64,000 bases of DNA from Chionis minor (Eukaryota > Chordata > Aves > Charadriiformes > Chionididae), in the NCBI GenBank assembly GCA_013398295.1, contig VZSF01010488.1, forward strand, positions 310,001 through 374,000, in the 5' to 3' direction. Shown piece after piece: positions 48,824 to 59,564 of this stretch. Both the position numbers and the translations under genes were made by a program. The notes below the pieces were generated by a model, which was not told the origin of the DNA, did no database searches, and saw nothing but the letters and a program-made list of their open reading frames with translations. Every line of letters begins with the position of its first letter. The first letter of the stretch is position 1.

Positions 48824-50422
48824 CTGGAAAACAATTCTGATAAAAATGTACTGTTGCCAGAACTTGGCATATTAGAGTGTCTGAAAAGATTGCCAAGGTT
48901 GGCATGTTGCCTATGTTGCCCAGGGCCATAGAAGATTGACACAAACTAAAAATAGTTGAAAAGATCAAATGTGTTTGGTTTTATGAGGCACTTTTCTCTT
49001 CTTTTAAAACACAACTTGCCTGTCAGACCGCAAGCGCCTAATATGACAAGGTGCTGACGATTTCAGGAATGGTGCTGGGGGGGATCATATGGGATTCGTA
49101 TGCTCTGAAAGCACTCTACGGAACTGGACCTACAGTACATGTTGATATGGAAAATGTTATGTACAAGGTGGAATTTTAGTAAGAGCCAAAGGAGTCAGAA
49201 AAGCAAATCTCACTGAAAATCGTAGAAATCATCTAGAAGTTGATGGAGAAAATTAAAAACAGATAGGAGATTAGTATTTTATCAAGTTTTTGATCAAGTA
49301 TTAAGTGCTGTGGCCTTCCTATACCCACAGAAGATTCAAAACTCAAAACACACACAATCTGAGTAATAGTACATGGTACGCAATTCCGCATGGTTTTGCA
49401 AAAACCATATTCAGATTTTTGAAAAGTTGAAATTGGGTTTGCCCCATGTCTCGTAGAACCTTCTGGAAGGATGCAGACAGACATATATCAAACTATTCAC
49501 TTCCCATCTACTTTTTAAATCATTTTGCCTCTAGTTTTTTATGCTTTTCTTCTGCAAGTCATCATGAACCAAAGTTGTAAAGGCAAAAATGTGTGCAGAC
49601 TGCCAATTTCCAAATCAATCACAATTGCCTAATCAGTCAGATGTAACAGGCTTACAACCGATATCAAACTCCTACAGAGGATTTTTCAGAATGTAAAGAT
49701 TACATTTTTAATTCATTATTCTAGGATATGAAGGAAAGATAAGCCTGGGACAGCATTCTGTTAAACATTTTGTAAATAGAAAAAGATGTTCACTCTGAGT
49801 TCAAATGATTGCTAATTGCGAACTGTTTACAAATTTTAGAACTTAATGCAGTCTTGGAGAAGAGAGAACATAGTACACAGATAGCAGTAGGTTAGGTAAT
49901 CTTCCGACGTTTACCACTTCTGCCAGTTTCTTGCCCAGATCTTTACGTAAATTTCTTTGAACCAGAAGAACTTTATAATTTACAAATTCTTATTGCATAA
50001 TTGCAAAAATTCAGGGGAATTTTAGGTTCCTTCTAGTGTATTTTCATAAAGCTGCCAAAAGCTCCTTTTAGATTTTGTAAATACAGATGGTATAACTGCT
50101 TCAAAACTAAAATCTGAAGAACTCTGGCACCTGAAAGAACTAAAAGGATAGCAAAGACTTCACTTACTTCAGAGAGCTAAAACCAAGACCAAATATCCTA
50201 GCAATTACGACTAAATTTTATGTGGAATTAATACAAAATGACATTTGCGGACTACATAAACCGTCTCTGCAAGAGGATATTGTGTGTTTGAGAAGCAAGA
50301 AAAGCATTCTCACTAGAAAACTGTTTTGAACAACCAGTTATAAAAGCAGTAGGACCGTATCTGAGGGGCATTATGATTTTCAAAGCCACTGCCATTCAGC
50401 TCTGGAAGATTGTGGGTTCAAA

Positions 50423-50441
50423 TTTTTTTTTTTTTTTTTTT
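50423..50441. repeat. poly(T) run
   Basis: Nineteen consecutive T on the plus strand, i.e. poly(A) on the minus strand, about 140 bp beyond the stop codon of the open stretch at 50580-50966. It might be the tail of a minus-strand retrocopy, but it lies about 95 bp past the AATAAA, further than usual. Confidence 0.75.
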
Positions 50442-50534
50442 GGATCTGATACAGACGATGTACTGAGTTTCTCAAGAGAAGTAAATAAGAAAACTATTTT
50501 GGCAAGACGAATTTTTCTAAGAAGCCAGTAAAAC

Positions 50535-50540
50535 TTTATT
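50535..50540 (-). terminator. AATAAA poly(A) signal
   Basis: On the minus strand, gtggaataaagttttact lies about 40 bases after the TAA stop at 50580-50582. Position and sequence suit a polyadenylation signal for the open stretch upstream. Alone, the hexamer is common in AT-rich DNA. Confidence 0.4.
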
Positions 50541-50579
50541 CCACAAACTTCTCTCAAATGCTGATCCACACATTTCTAG

Positions 50580-50966
50580 TTACTGGCTGTTGGGCAGCTG
50601 CCGAGTCATCACAGTGACTGACATCTTTTTCCTTTCCCCATATACTTTTGACTTTAAAAAATGCCTATTTGGTGCATCACTAGCAGTTTTCAATACACCG
50701 GTTACTGTGCCCTTCAGACCTCTGAGTGGAATTAGACTCTCCTGGCCCATAGAGGCAGATTCTCCAATTATTATTTCTGCAATATTGTCTCTCCCGGCTT
50801 CTTTCAGAACAATAGTGGGGGGAATGCTACAAAGCACAGATGCCACTGAACCTTCACGCTTACAGCTCTCTTCCCTGCTACTTGCAGATATTGTGGCATA
50901 GAGTAATAATAAACAATGCCTCTTAATGCAACACTGTAGTACAAATAACTCTCCAAAACTCTTCGT
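50580..50966 (-). CDS. candidate terminal coding exon or 5'-truncated retrocopy
   Basis: On the minus strand 128 codons are open from a TGA (50967-50969) to a TAA (50580-50582), long for this AT-rich region. The last 90 or so codons are GC-richer, contain several CpGs and read like ordinary protein (NIAEIIIGESASMGQES... to VTVMTRQLPNSQ at the C-terminus). There is no early Met. A possible acceptor, acaatatctgcaag, ends at about 50885. Together with the AATAAA 40 bases past the stop, this suits the last exon of a gene or the 3' end of a retrocopied mRNA. The opposite strand is open for 103 codons (50590-50901), so the strand choice is not certain. I recognise no family. Confidence 0.35.
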   Translation of the reverse strand, partial: TKSFGELFVLQCCIKRHCLLLLYATISASSREESCKREGSVASVLCSIPPTIVLKEAGRDNIAEIIIGESASMGQESLIPLRGLKGTVTGVLKTASDAPNRHFLKSKVYGERKKMSVTVMTRQLPNSQ

Positions 50967-53900
50967 TCAGTCAGCCTTCTCTCTTTTTCCCTTCCTCTCA
51001 GGAAGGAATATGTGTTCTTCAGAGGAACACATTTCATATGTCCATCAAGGTTCCTTGTTCATTACACTAACAGTAGTGGAGCTTGTCTCTGTTGGTGGCT
51101 GTGATTGCGTCTGCATGTTATTGGCCTATTACTTAAAGAGATTTTTGGCATATGTGGATGACTTTTACTACTAGAAGGTTCACACTGAAAGTTGGCCATA
51201 TGGGACATATCTCCATAATTACTGGGAAAGAGGCTAAAGATATCAATGCAATTTCCTTGTCTTTATTGAAGGATTTGTGGATTGTAAATGACCTTTTTTG
51301 TGGCTCAGTATCTACATAGCTAGAAATATATGTTAACGGAGCAGCTGCCGCCAGTCTCATGCATTCAGAGACATCCTGATCCAATTAGATTGTCACTGAT
51401 GGATTCACGTTTGCAATATATTTTGGTCCTCAATTTGTACTCTGGACAAAAAAATAACTCCTACTTTCCCTTGTCCTGCTCCTCATTTCACCAAATCTTC
51501 ATAAATAAAAACATAAAAGCACAATAAATGCATGCTATTAGTGAAACAAAGGATAGAGTACTACTTTTAACTTCTTCCAAATTATTGCGCAGCTGCCACT
51601 GAAATAAGAGGAAAGCTATTTCAAGGGACATTTTTACTTTCCATATGCTAAAGAGGGAAAGTTATTAAAATGTTCTGTATCATGAAAATTTGGAGTATAT
51701 CTTATTTTATGCCCTCTCTTTAAAAGTAATGAAGAGTTTTCCTACTAAACCAGGTGTTTTGATTGCAAGATAACTCAGAACAAAATTTGTGTCATGTCGT
51801 GCTCATGAACAGCATTTAACACAAAGGTTTCTAGGGCTGAGGTTTCTACCTTCTGTCAATATACAAATATTAATGCACAGCAGATCTTTTTAGCAGTAAC
51901 ATGTTTAGACATGCGTTCCAGTTTTTAACCACATTTTCACAAGCAGCAGACTTTACCTACCTACTGTTACACAGGACTCCAGACAAGTATGATATCTACC
52001 TTTGAGTCAATTATAAAAACTTGCTGAGGTGGAGGGTGCAGACTTAGAGGCTACAAAATCTGTATAAAGTTAGCAACTATCACCTGAATCATCATAACAC
52101 TCAAAGTGCACACTCTAAGAATATCTCAAATCCAACATAATCACACTTAGCTTAGACTTTCCTTTGAGTTTTAATGTAAATCCCATTATCTTGCAATTGA
52201 GGTAGATTAAAAACATACTCCCAGCTCTGACTGTTAATTAGATGACTTTCATGTTTTGATCACTAAAGCACATAGGATCAGGATCAGGTCCCCAGGAGTC
52301 AATACAAAGCATATAGGTAGCTGTTGGAGCTTTACTATTAACTTACGCAGGACCTAACTGAATTAACATAATTAACTACATGACATAGTTTCTCAAATGA
52401 AAGTACTTCTGCTGTCTTGTTCTTTTGTTATATCAAAAGCCCACCAGCTGGGTTTATTAACATGAATGCAATGGTTATTATCTCCCAACCTTTCAGCCCC
52501 TCAAATTCAGACTGAGACCTAAAAGACTCATAGTGTGAATCTGACTAACAAATTGCACCAGTATCTGATCTTATATGCTGCTACGTCTTCCCTTGCACAC
52601 TGGACAGGACTAGGTGGTCTTTCCTCTCCATTATACCATGCCTTCAAGTACGTTCTCTGAGGTATCACACTCACACACTGGAAAAGGGAATTTTCAAAGG
52701 CTTTTGAGAAGGTTTGAGACATTCATAGAAAATTTCTCCTGGTGTTGTTGGCAAATCTAATGTGTTCTCCCATAGCAGCTGGCACTGAAAGTGAAACTTG
52801 GTCTAATCAGTAAAGCAATCAGGTATGTCTATTAAAATACATTTTAGCTGAATACAGCATGAATAAAGCAGTCAGCTGATCTCCTGAGAGGAGCTGTGTG
52901 GTCTCTTGAGAAAGGGCCAGTTTATAGAGTTACTTTTCAGTCAGTGTTGAGCAACGCAACCGCTCCTCCCTATAACTTGTTGCTGTTGTGGCAAGTCCTT
53001 AAGTCTTTGCTTTTGTAAATAATGAATACAGTCATGCACTAGCAGTCTGCTTAACTGGGTTCTTTATCCTGGTTTATCATGGCCCTTTAACAGCACTGGA
53101 AACGTTCCATCAAGAAATTGTAGTCTCATTATTTGCCATAGGATGGATTAGTCAAGAAAAGAAAATTCCTTTAAAGGCATTAACCTTTGCAAAAAATTGC
53201 AGATGGCTGTAATGACAATTTGCATGCCTTATCTATTAGACAATGTATGAAGTGCCTGATCCAGCAAAAATATCCATAGCCTTATGGACCATGCAAGCTC
53301 TGGATGCTGGTTCCACAGCAGGTGAGTTGACACATTCAGATGAAAGGTCAAAACTGCAGCAGAAAGCAAATACCTCGAATACAAGTTGTCAATGGACTCC
53401 CTGTGTCCATCTGTCACCACCCCTGGTCTCTAGACAGTCTCCCCACTGAAAGTCATGTGAATTACAAGACTCTCATTTCCCTGATCCCCTCCTCTCCTCT
53501 CTCATTCCTTTCTTCTGTTCCTCAGGACTGTGAACAATACACTGATTCTTCACAACTTATCTTCACCACTATCTTCTGCTTCCTTGCGCCTTAAATATGC
53601 ATAGCCAACAATACACAAATCCACTGGAACAGCAATAACCTGGGTTTCAAAGCCAAATCACCAACTCAGGATAATTCATGATGATTCCTGTTTGTCCCTG
53701 CTGACAATAACTGCGTATTTCTTCATAACAAATAAGTTTTATTTTTCTAGACTTTTTAATATCATTACTCGAGTAATCAGAAGAGATCACCTTTGTCTAA
53801 CTGTTCATTCTCATCCACTTAAAATACTTTGTGAGACAACTGACACAACTTTTATCTTCGTAGTACATTTCCTCTACAGCATCCCATTTGTATTTAAAAG

Positions 53901-54728
53901 TAAAAAGGAGGAAAACTTTGAAAAGATTTGAAAGTAGTTCATATTGGCTCACAGAAGTGCCTATTATCTACCTGCTCAAACAGTGTGTGTATGAATGATC
54001 CAAACCTACTGTGTCTACAAAAGTGGACTAAAAATTGAGGTTCAGGACACATCATCCTTTAAGATGGATTAGAACCATTTCCAAAATTGTGCATTTCATG
54101 AGGTGTTTCCCCATTTCTGCTCTGTCGTAGGTGAAAAAAAAAAAGGAAAAGAGAAGGCAGTAAAAAGTGAAGAAATACAAAGCACAGGTCATGAGGAACA
54201 TTAAGTATTTGCCCTAGGTTCAGTTGTAATTTCCAGTTGGTTCATATCTAACTCTGTTTGTCAAAGCTGGATTCTTGCTTACATGGAGGATTTCTTAAAA
54301 AAGATGCAAGAAAATATTACTTTTCCTTGCTCTAAGTGCACACAAACATTTAATTTACATGTTCTAACTAGCTACTGTGCATGCACGTGCCTCGTTACTG
54401 CAATCAATCCTATCTGTACAGGTAATATTAAAAATCTGGTCATGTACATGGGATGCTTTAAATCAGACAATTAATTACTTTTTGGAGTGCGGTCCTTTTT
54501 CCAAGATGAAAGGAAATATATAAGTTAGTAAAGATATCTTATTACTTCTCCATAATACACAGAGCTTTAGGGAAAGATTAGGTTTATTAAGTCAGACTCA
54601 CAATGCAGGCTTTCAACACTGCCATTTCCAATAAGTACACATTTGTTTAATATTAAAGTTCCCTTTCAAAACAAAGTAGTTAAGCCTACCCTCGCATTTA
54701 TACATCTGCAGTTTGTTTGATAACTTAC

Positions 54729-54838
54729 AACATAATTACACGCTGTCCTCCCACTAAATGCTGTATTCAGACTTATGAAACAAGGTGGTAAAATATGCAC
54801 TGGAGTCTGAGTACTAAGCCCGTAATTTACCACAAGCA
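54729..54838 (-). CDS. weak candidate exon
   Basis: Minus-strand block of 110 bp with a very good acceptor (cgtttcttttcttcctag) and a reasonable donor (gtaagttatc). One frame is open throughout, entering in phase 1 and leaving in phase 0, and reads LVVNYGLSTQTPVHILPP... ending TACNYV. No motif is recognised. A block this short is open by chance fairly often, so coding is unproven. It shares the strand of the candidates at 48-51 kb and could belong to the same transcription unit. Confidence 0.2.
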
Positions 54839-55029
54839 CTAGGAAGAAAAGAAACGGAGGGGAACCCTGCTATTTAAACTGCTCAGTTATCACGTTTCCC
54901 TCCCCCACACATACAGTAGCATATAACCCATTCATATTTCAATTTTACATTTCCCAAACTGTCATCTTCTCATGTTTCAAGTTCATTTGAAATGCAATCT
55001 GTTTATCAGAGCAGCAGTGAATGCTTTTG

Positions 55030-55047
55030 CAGCTCGAGAGCGAGCTG
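55030..55047. repeat. short perfect hairpin
   Basis: cagctcg / cgagctg (7 bp) around agag. No T-run follows. It is probably incidental. Confidence 0.5.
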
Positions 55048-57670
55048 TCTCCCCCAACTAACAAATAGGTCTGTGGCAAATGGGTTGGTGAAATAAAGCA
55101 GGCGTTGCGGGGTCAAGAAAAGTGCCCAGAGAGCTGTGGAGGGGAGAGGTGTTTAGTCCCTTTCTTACCTCACGTGTTCAAGCAGTGAGAGTGTGTCCTC
55201 CCTCTCTGTTGGAGGTGCAGCTAAAATAACTACATAAATTCCCAGGTAGAACTGGAGCATGTGGAAAATGAGGCCATTTTCATTTCAGCCAAGTTTGTCA
55301 CAGAGGGTGGCCCAACCCAGGGGACATACTGAAGGGGCCAGTCGCCCAGCATCCTGTGGTGCTCACTGGGGGATGCCTCATCACCCCTATCCTTTCTCCA
55401 GGGCTGTTTGCTTGAGTAGAAAGCAGGGGTCCCAGGGTACCTGGGCTCTGCCCTGCCTTCCCCTCCAGCCCCAGTTTTCAAGGCCCTTAGGGCAGAAAGC
55501 TCTTGTGTTCCCCTTTCCTCAGGGACTACAAGCCATTAGCCAGGAACGGTGCTTTCAGGCAATCACATTCTCTTTCTTTTTTCTATTTTTTTGTCCATTT
55601 TACTATCCCATCATACTTAACCAGCAATCACAGGTTCTGAATTATGATTTTCTGTGATATGTATATGTAAAGCTCGCCTTGCAGCAGCGTCCTCAGAACA
55701 ACTCCATTCTGTAAATACGCCGGTTCACTTGGTGCTGCTCAAGACAGCATTTGTCTCAGTCACTACCTACAACTGTAGCAAATTACCCAAAGTTTAGATT
55801 TTAAAAAATTAAAGTCACATCTTCACATATACTATTTACTGAACACATTCTGTTCTATAAAAAATAATGACTATTAAAGGCTTACTTTTTTTCACTATGT
55901 TTTTGCTACCTTCTTTGCTGCCCCCCCAAACCTACACCATAAATATCAATGAAAGCAGTCACTTTTGATTCCATTTTAAAATCTCTAAGCTACATTTGGT
56001 AGGTGGCAAACATGAAAGAAGAGTTCATCTGCTGTGAGAAAATAGGTAACACCAAAATAATATCTTAAATATAGATGTGTGACTTTCATAACAGAGGCAG
56101 ATTTATCAAGGAAGGGAGGGAGAGAACATATGAAAAGCTGGGTGCTTTAGAAAACAAAATTCACTAAAGTATTTCTAGAAATTGAGCCTAAAAAATATAG
56201 GTCTGTCCCCACTCATTCTGGCGTATTGTGAAACACCAAGAAAATTAGAAAAGAATATTCCAACCCATTTGCACACTAAGCTTCCTCTTAGTTCTCATAC
56301 TGCTGTACTCAAGGACACTCACCTCAGATTTTGTCTGAGCTTTCAAAGACAGAGAGATGTTTTCCTCATGCCACAATCCAGACTGGTTTTGTCAACAGGC
56401 TAGACAAGCAGGAAAAACTGGTAAAAACACAAACTACCAAGAAGCTATTGAAATCTGTTGAAATTTTGTCTCTACAAATTACATCCAAAGTTGCAGCCGT
56501 CCTGAGTCTACCTTCTATGTGAGGTAAATCAAAGTGGTATCTGACAACATGTGAACTAGTATGGGAACCTTTAAAGCACAATCTGAAAAGGTTACAGATT
56601 TCCTGCTCTGATCTGTATGGATGCAATACATAAAACACGACTAGAACATGAGGCTCCCAATAGGTGTCCCTGTTTCACTGCAGTCCTATTAGTTGAGCCA
56701 GAGCTTGTGTGGAACATTCAAGTCCCATCACCTCCTCCAGAAAAAATTATTAAAAGGTGTTAATGGAAGAGCCACATATAAATAAACAGACATAGAAACG
56801 GGAAAACCAGAGGAGTCCATGCTACTCTGTTTCTTCCAGTATTTTTTGCAAGCTCTTTTTCAAACTGTGTTGAAGAGATGAGAAATTCAGTGCAAGTGTT
56901 GCAACATCAGCAGAAAAATATGGCACTACTGTAAAATAAAGGATGTGGGGGAGCCTGTCAAGTGCTTGATTCTTAAAAAAATAAATCAGACTCATTTTTG
57001 CATAAAGTTCCTATATAAAATACACTACAATTTACGTATGTGTACCTCACTGCTATGTGTCAAAGCTGGCCACTTACACGTCTGAGCGCCTGTAAAATCT
57101 GAATCATAGCAGGTATGATTTATGCTTCTTTCCCTAAACCTTTCTCAAGAAAAATGTCTTCTTGGACATATTGTCCAATACTCCACCTGTCCTTCTCTTC
57201 TTTCCTCATCTATCAATAACCCAGAAAGTATTCTTCAATGCAGTGGTGAAACATTAGCTGTGATATATTAAGCCCACCTAGAAGATTTACATTCTATATG
57301 ACACAGGTGTGTATTTGGGCATGTAATTCCTTTAGGTTTTGTATCATTGCCTTATTAACTTCTGTCTATAGCTCAAATAGCATCAATTAAGACGAGAATG
57401 TGATAATGTCCAGAAAAGCAAAGGAAACAGATTATAAGTAACTTCTGAAAAGATATTTCACATCCGTGAACTGACCCACCTGTCATGAAAACAAGAACAG
57501 GAAGGCACACACAACACTTTATTTTATAGTCTGCCTAATTATCCAACTGTACCTTTTGTCCTGTGTAATTAAGTCTGCTATGAAGGGAAGGAATGGTGCT
57601 TATAGCTAGATTCACAAGAAGCTCTACTGAACAGTGTGCCTTGATGATGGGCAGTGTTCTTACTTTTTCT

Positions 57671-57695
57671 TGATTCCTGCCAGTAACAGGAATCA
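57671..57695. repeat. 9-bp hairpin
   Basis: tgattcctg and caggaatca form a perfect inverted repeat around ccagtaa. It lies just upstream of a 12-bp tandem duplication. Confidence 0.6.
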
Positions 57696-57705
57696 GCCGC
57701 TGACA

Positions 57706-57729
57706 GATGTACTATGAGATGTACTATGA
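57706..57729. repeat. perfect 12-bp tandem duplication
   Basis: gatgtactatga occurs twice in direct succession without mismatch, so it is a recent slippage event. Confidence 0.8.
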
Positions 57730-58876
57730 TTCAGAGTTAAATTACTAGGTGGCTGGGTACTATATTGCCTATTGCTTCTTCAAAGTTCAACAGCAATGAT
57801 CCTTGGCAGCAGAGCGCTCTCGTTTCCACAGTTAATGCACTGATTTGGGGTTTACTCACACTACCCTGCTTCACGGCGGCATCTTAAGTGCTCCATCATG
57901 GTAAGCTCCCAGAAAAATTGTGATATGACAACACAAGTGCAGCTAAATTCCCTTTGCAGTTCTTTGATCTATGGGCCTAAAGTGAAAGGTCTGGCCCTGC
58001 TGTAGCATTTCTCACCACTCCCAGACTGAAGCACCAGTTGTAGCATCCAGCTGCTATCTGGGCTTCAGTCACATCCCTTCTTCCTAGATACAGCTCTTTG
58101 CCAGAGGGATGGCAGAAGAGCTCCTACAAACCAGACAGATTATTCAATCTTTTACATCTAATGACAAAGGCAAAGGTGGATGCTGTCTCCACAGAACAGC
58201 CATATGTAAGGCAGAAGAGGTCAACAAATGCTGCTGCAAAGACTAGCAGTAGGAGGACATGGTTACATCTCAGCACACTGGGTAACCTTTGTGCTGGGTC
58301 TTCGTTGACCCAGAATAGGTTGGGAAGCCAAGGTCTGATGTAATGAAAGGTTGCAGCAGTGCTGGGAAGAGAAAGGGACTGAAATCATACGCAGTCAAGA
58401 TTCAGAAACTTAGCTGCTAACACTTTGGCAAACTTGATTGAAGCTTAGGGAAACCCCAGTGCCAGGGAATTATATATCATTTGTCATATTTCAAGCCCTC
58501 CCTTTTGCCATTAGGAATTATTTGCTTCTTTTAATGTCATTATTATAAATAAATCTATAGCTCATGCAAAGTGGGAGCATGTTTATGAAAGTAATATTTT
58601 TGCATTGTCACTTATCAGAGCAAAACTGCACTAGAATAGAGACCCAATAGTTACATATTCACACTAATAAAAAGCAGAATTTTCCATGCCACCTACTGAT
58701 TTCCCTGCTCATGGTGTGCAGCTCATAAAGAATTAACTGGGGTTAAGAAACTAACAATATTCAAGAATGAGTTTTCAATAATTTCAGACTCCATCAGTTA
58801 CAGTAGAAGCCCAAACATGCTGTTAGACCTACAAAAATATATTCACAGGCTACATCCAGTACTACTGATGTTTTCT

Positions 58877-58934
58877 ATTCATCATTAAATAAGTTATGAA
58901 TGTTTCCCATTCATCATTAAGTAAGTTATGAATG
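58877..58934. repeat. 32-bp tandem duplication
   Basis: attcatcattaaataagtta from 58877 and attcatcattaagtaagtta from 58909 are adjacent copies at a 32-bp period, with one mismatch over 26 compared bases. The unit begins attcat and has atgaat near its end, giving a small palindrome. Confidence 0.8.
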
Positions 58935-59397
58935 AGGGTGGAGTGTGCTGAAGAGCTGTTAGGGAAAGCGACAATACCACAAAGTATTCATATTCAAAAT
59001 GGATTGCAACAAGTGTGAGAAATACTAGAACATAGCAGTCAACAAACCAAAGATAAAGACGGTAATCTGCACCCCAAATGCTTCTTCAAAACAAGACTAA
59101 TCAGACCTTTGCCAATACTTAACAGCCAGACTATTTTAGACAGTGTCAGCTTCACAGACAGTCACTAATGCTGACTGACATGCAAAGTGATTGTGGAAAT
59201 ATCAAACAATAGTCCGATTCCTGAGGTCCTTACTCATACATTTAACTCAGTTGTTACTAAGGCAATTTTTTTTATTGAAGTCAATCCATTCTGACACCCT
59301 GCTCTGAACGCTTGTTGGACTTGGCAATAATAATTCCTTCTGCTTCTTTTCATGTGTTATCCCTTCAGCCTTGATCCTTTCATCTGTGTCCCCTGTA

Positions 59398-59564
59398 GGA
59401 ATGATGTGAAATCCCTACTCTATTTCCAATTATTGAGACATCTGGAGATGGCAGTGAAGAGTCATGACAACCAAAATAAAGCAAAGGACCCTAAATTTAA
59501 AATGCAATTTGACCTAATAATTTCAGAGAGAAGAGATTACTATGATTATAAATACATCATCTGA
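59398..59564 (+). CDS. weak candidate terminal exon
   Basis: After a pyrimidine-rich acceptor (catctgtgtcccctgtag) one frame is open for 55 codons to a TGA at 59562-59564. The product is charged (QNKAKDPKFKMQFDLIISER, then RDYYDYKYII) and reads like a C-terminus. An AATAAA follows at about 59724. No family is recognised and no upstream exon was found. Chance is a serious alternative. Confidence 0.22.

Larger units (their letters stand above)
48824..50579. other. stretch with a closed splice-like block
   Basis: No supported gene. A minus-strand block at 50168-50266 has a strong acceptor (atatcctcttgcag) and donor (gtaagtgaag), but all three frames contain stops, so if spliced it would be non-coding. 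A 19-base T run lies at 50423-50441. Confidence 0.4.
50967..59397. other. gene-free stretch with weak exon candidates
   Basis: No firmly supported gene. A minus-strand exon-like block lies at 54729-54838. A GC-richer patch at about 55020-55560 gives overlapping frames on both strands (132 and 83 codons) without motifs. Short duplications lie at 57671-57729 and 58877-58934. A piece at 52600-52640 (gactaggtggtctttcctct) might be a CR1 3' remnant, but it is too short to call. Confidence 0.4.

Noticed and set aside
50168..50266. Minus-strand block with strong acceptor and donor
   Set aside because: All three frames contain stop codons, so it is not a coding exon. It is noted only as a possible non-coding exon.
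50411..50445. B-box-like gtgggttcaaa followed by a T run, resembling a tRNA gene or tRNA-derived SINE
   Set aside because: No A box or cloverleaf could be found at the proper distance upstream, so no tRNA or SINE call is supported.
52528..52722. Possible CR1 3' remnant (gactaggtggtctttcctct) and a 64-codon minus-strand frame
   Set aside because: Only about 20 bases resemble CR1, and the frame shows no family features.
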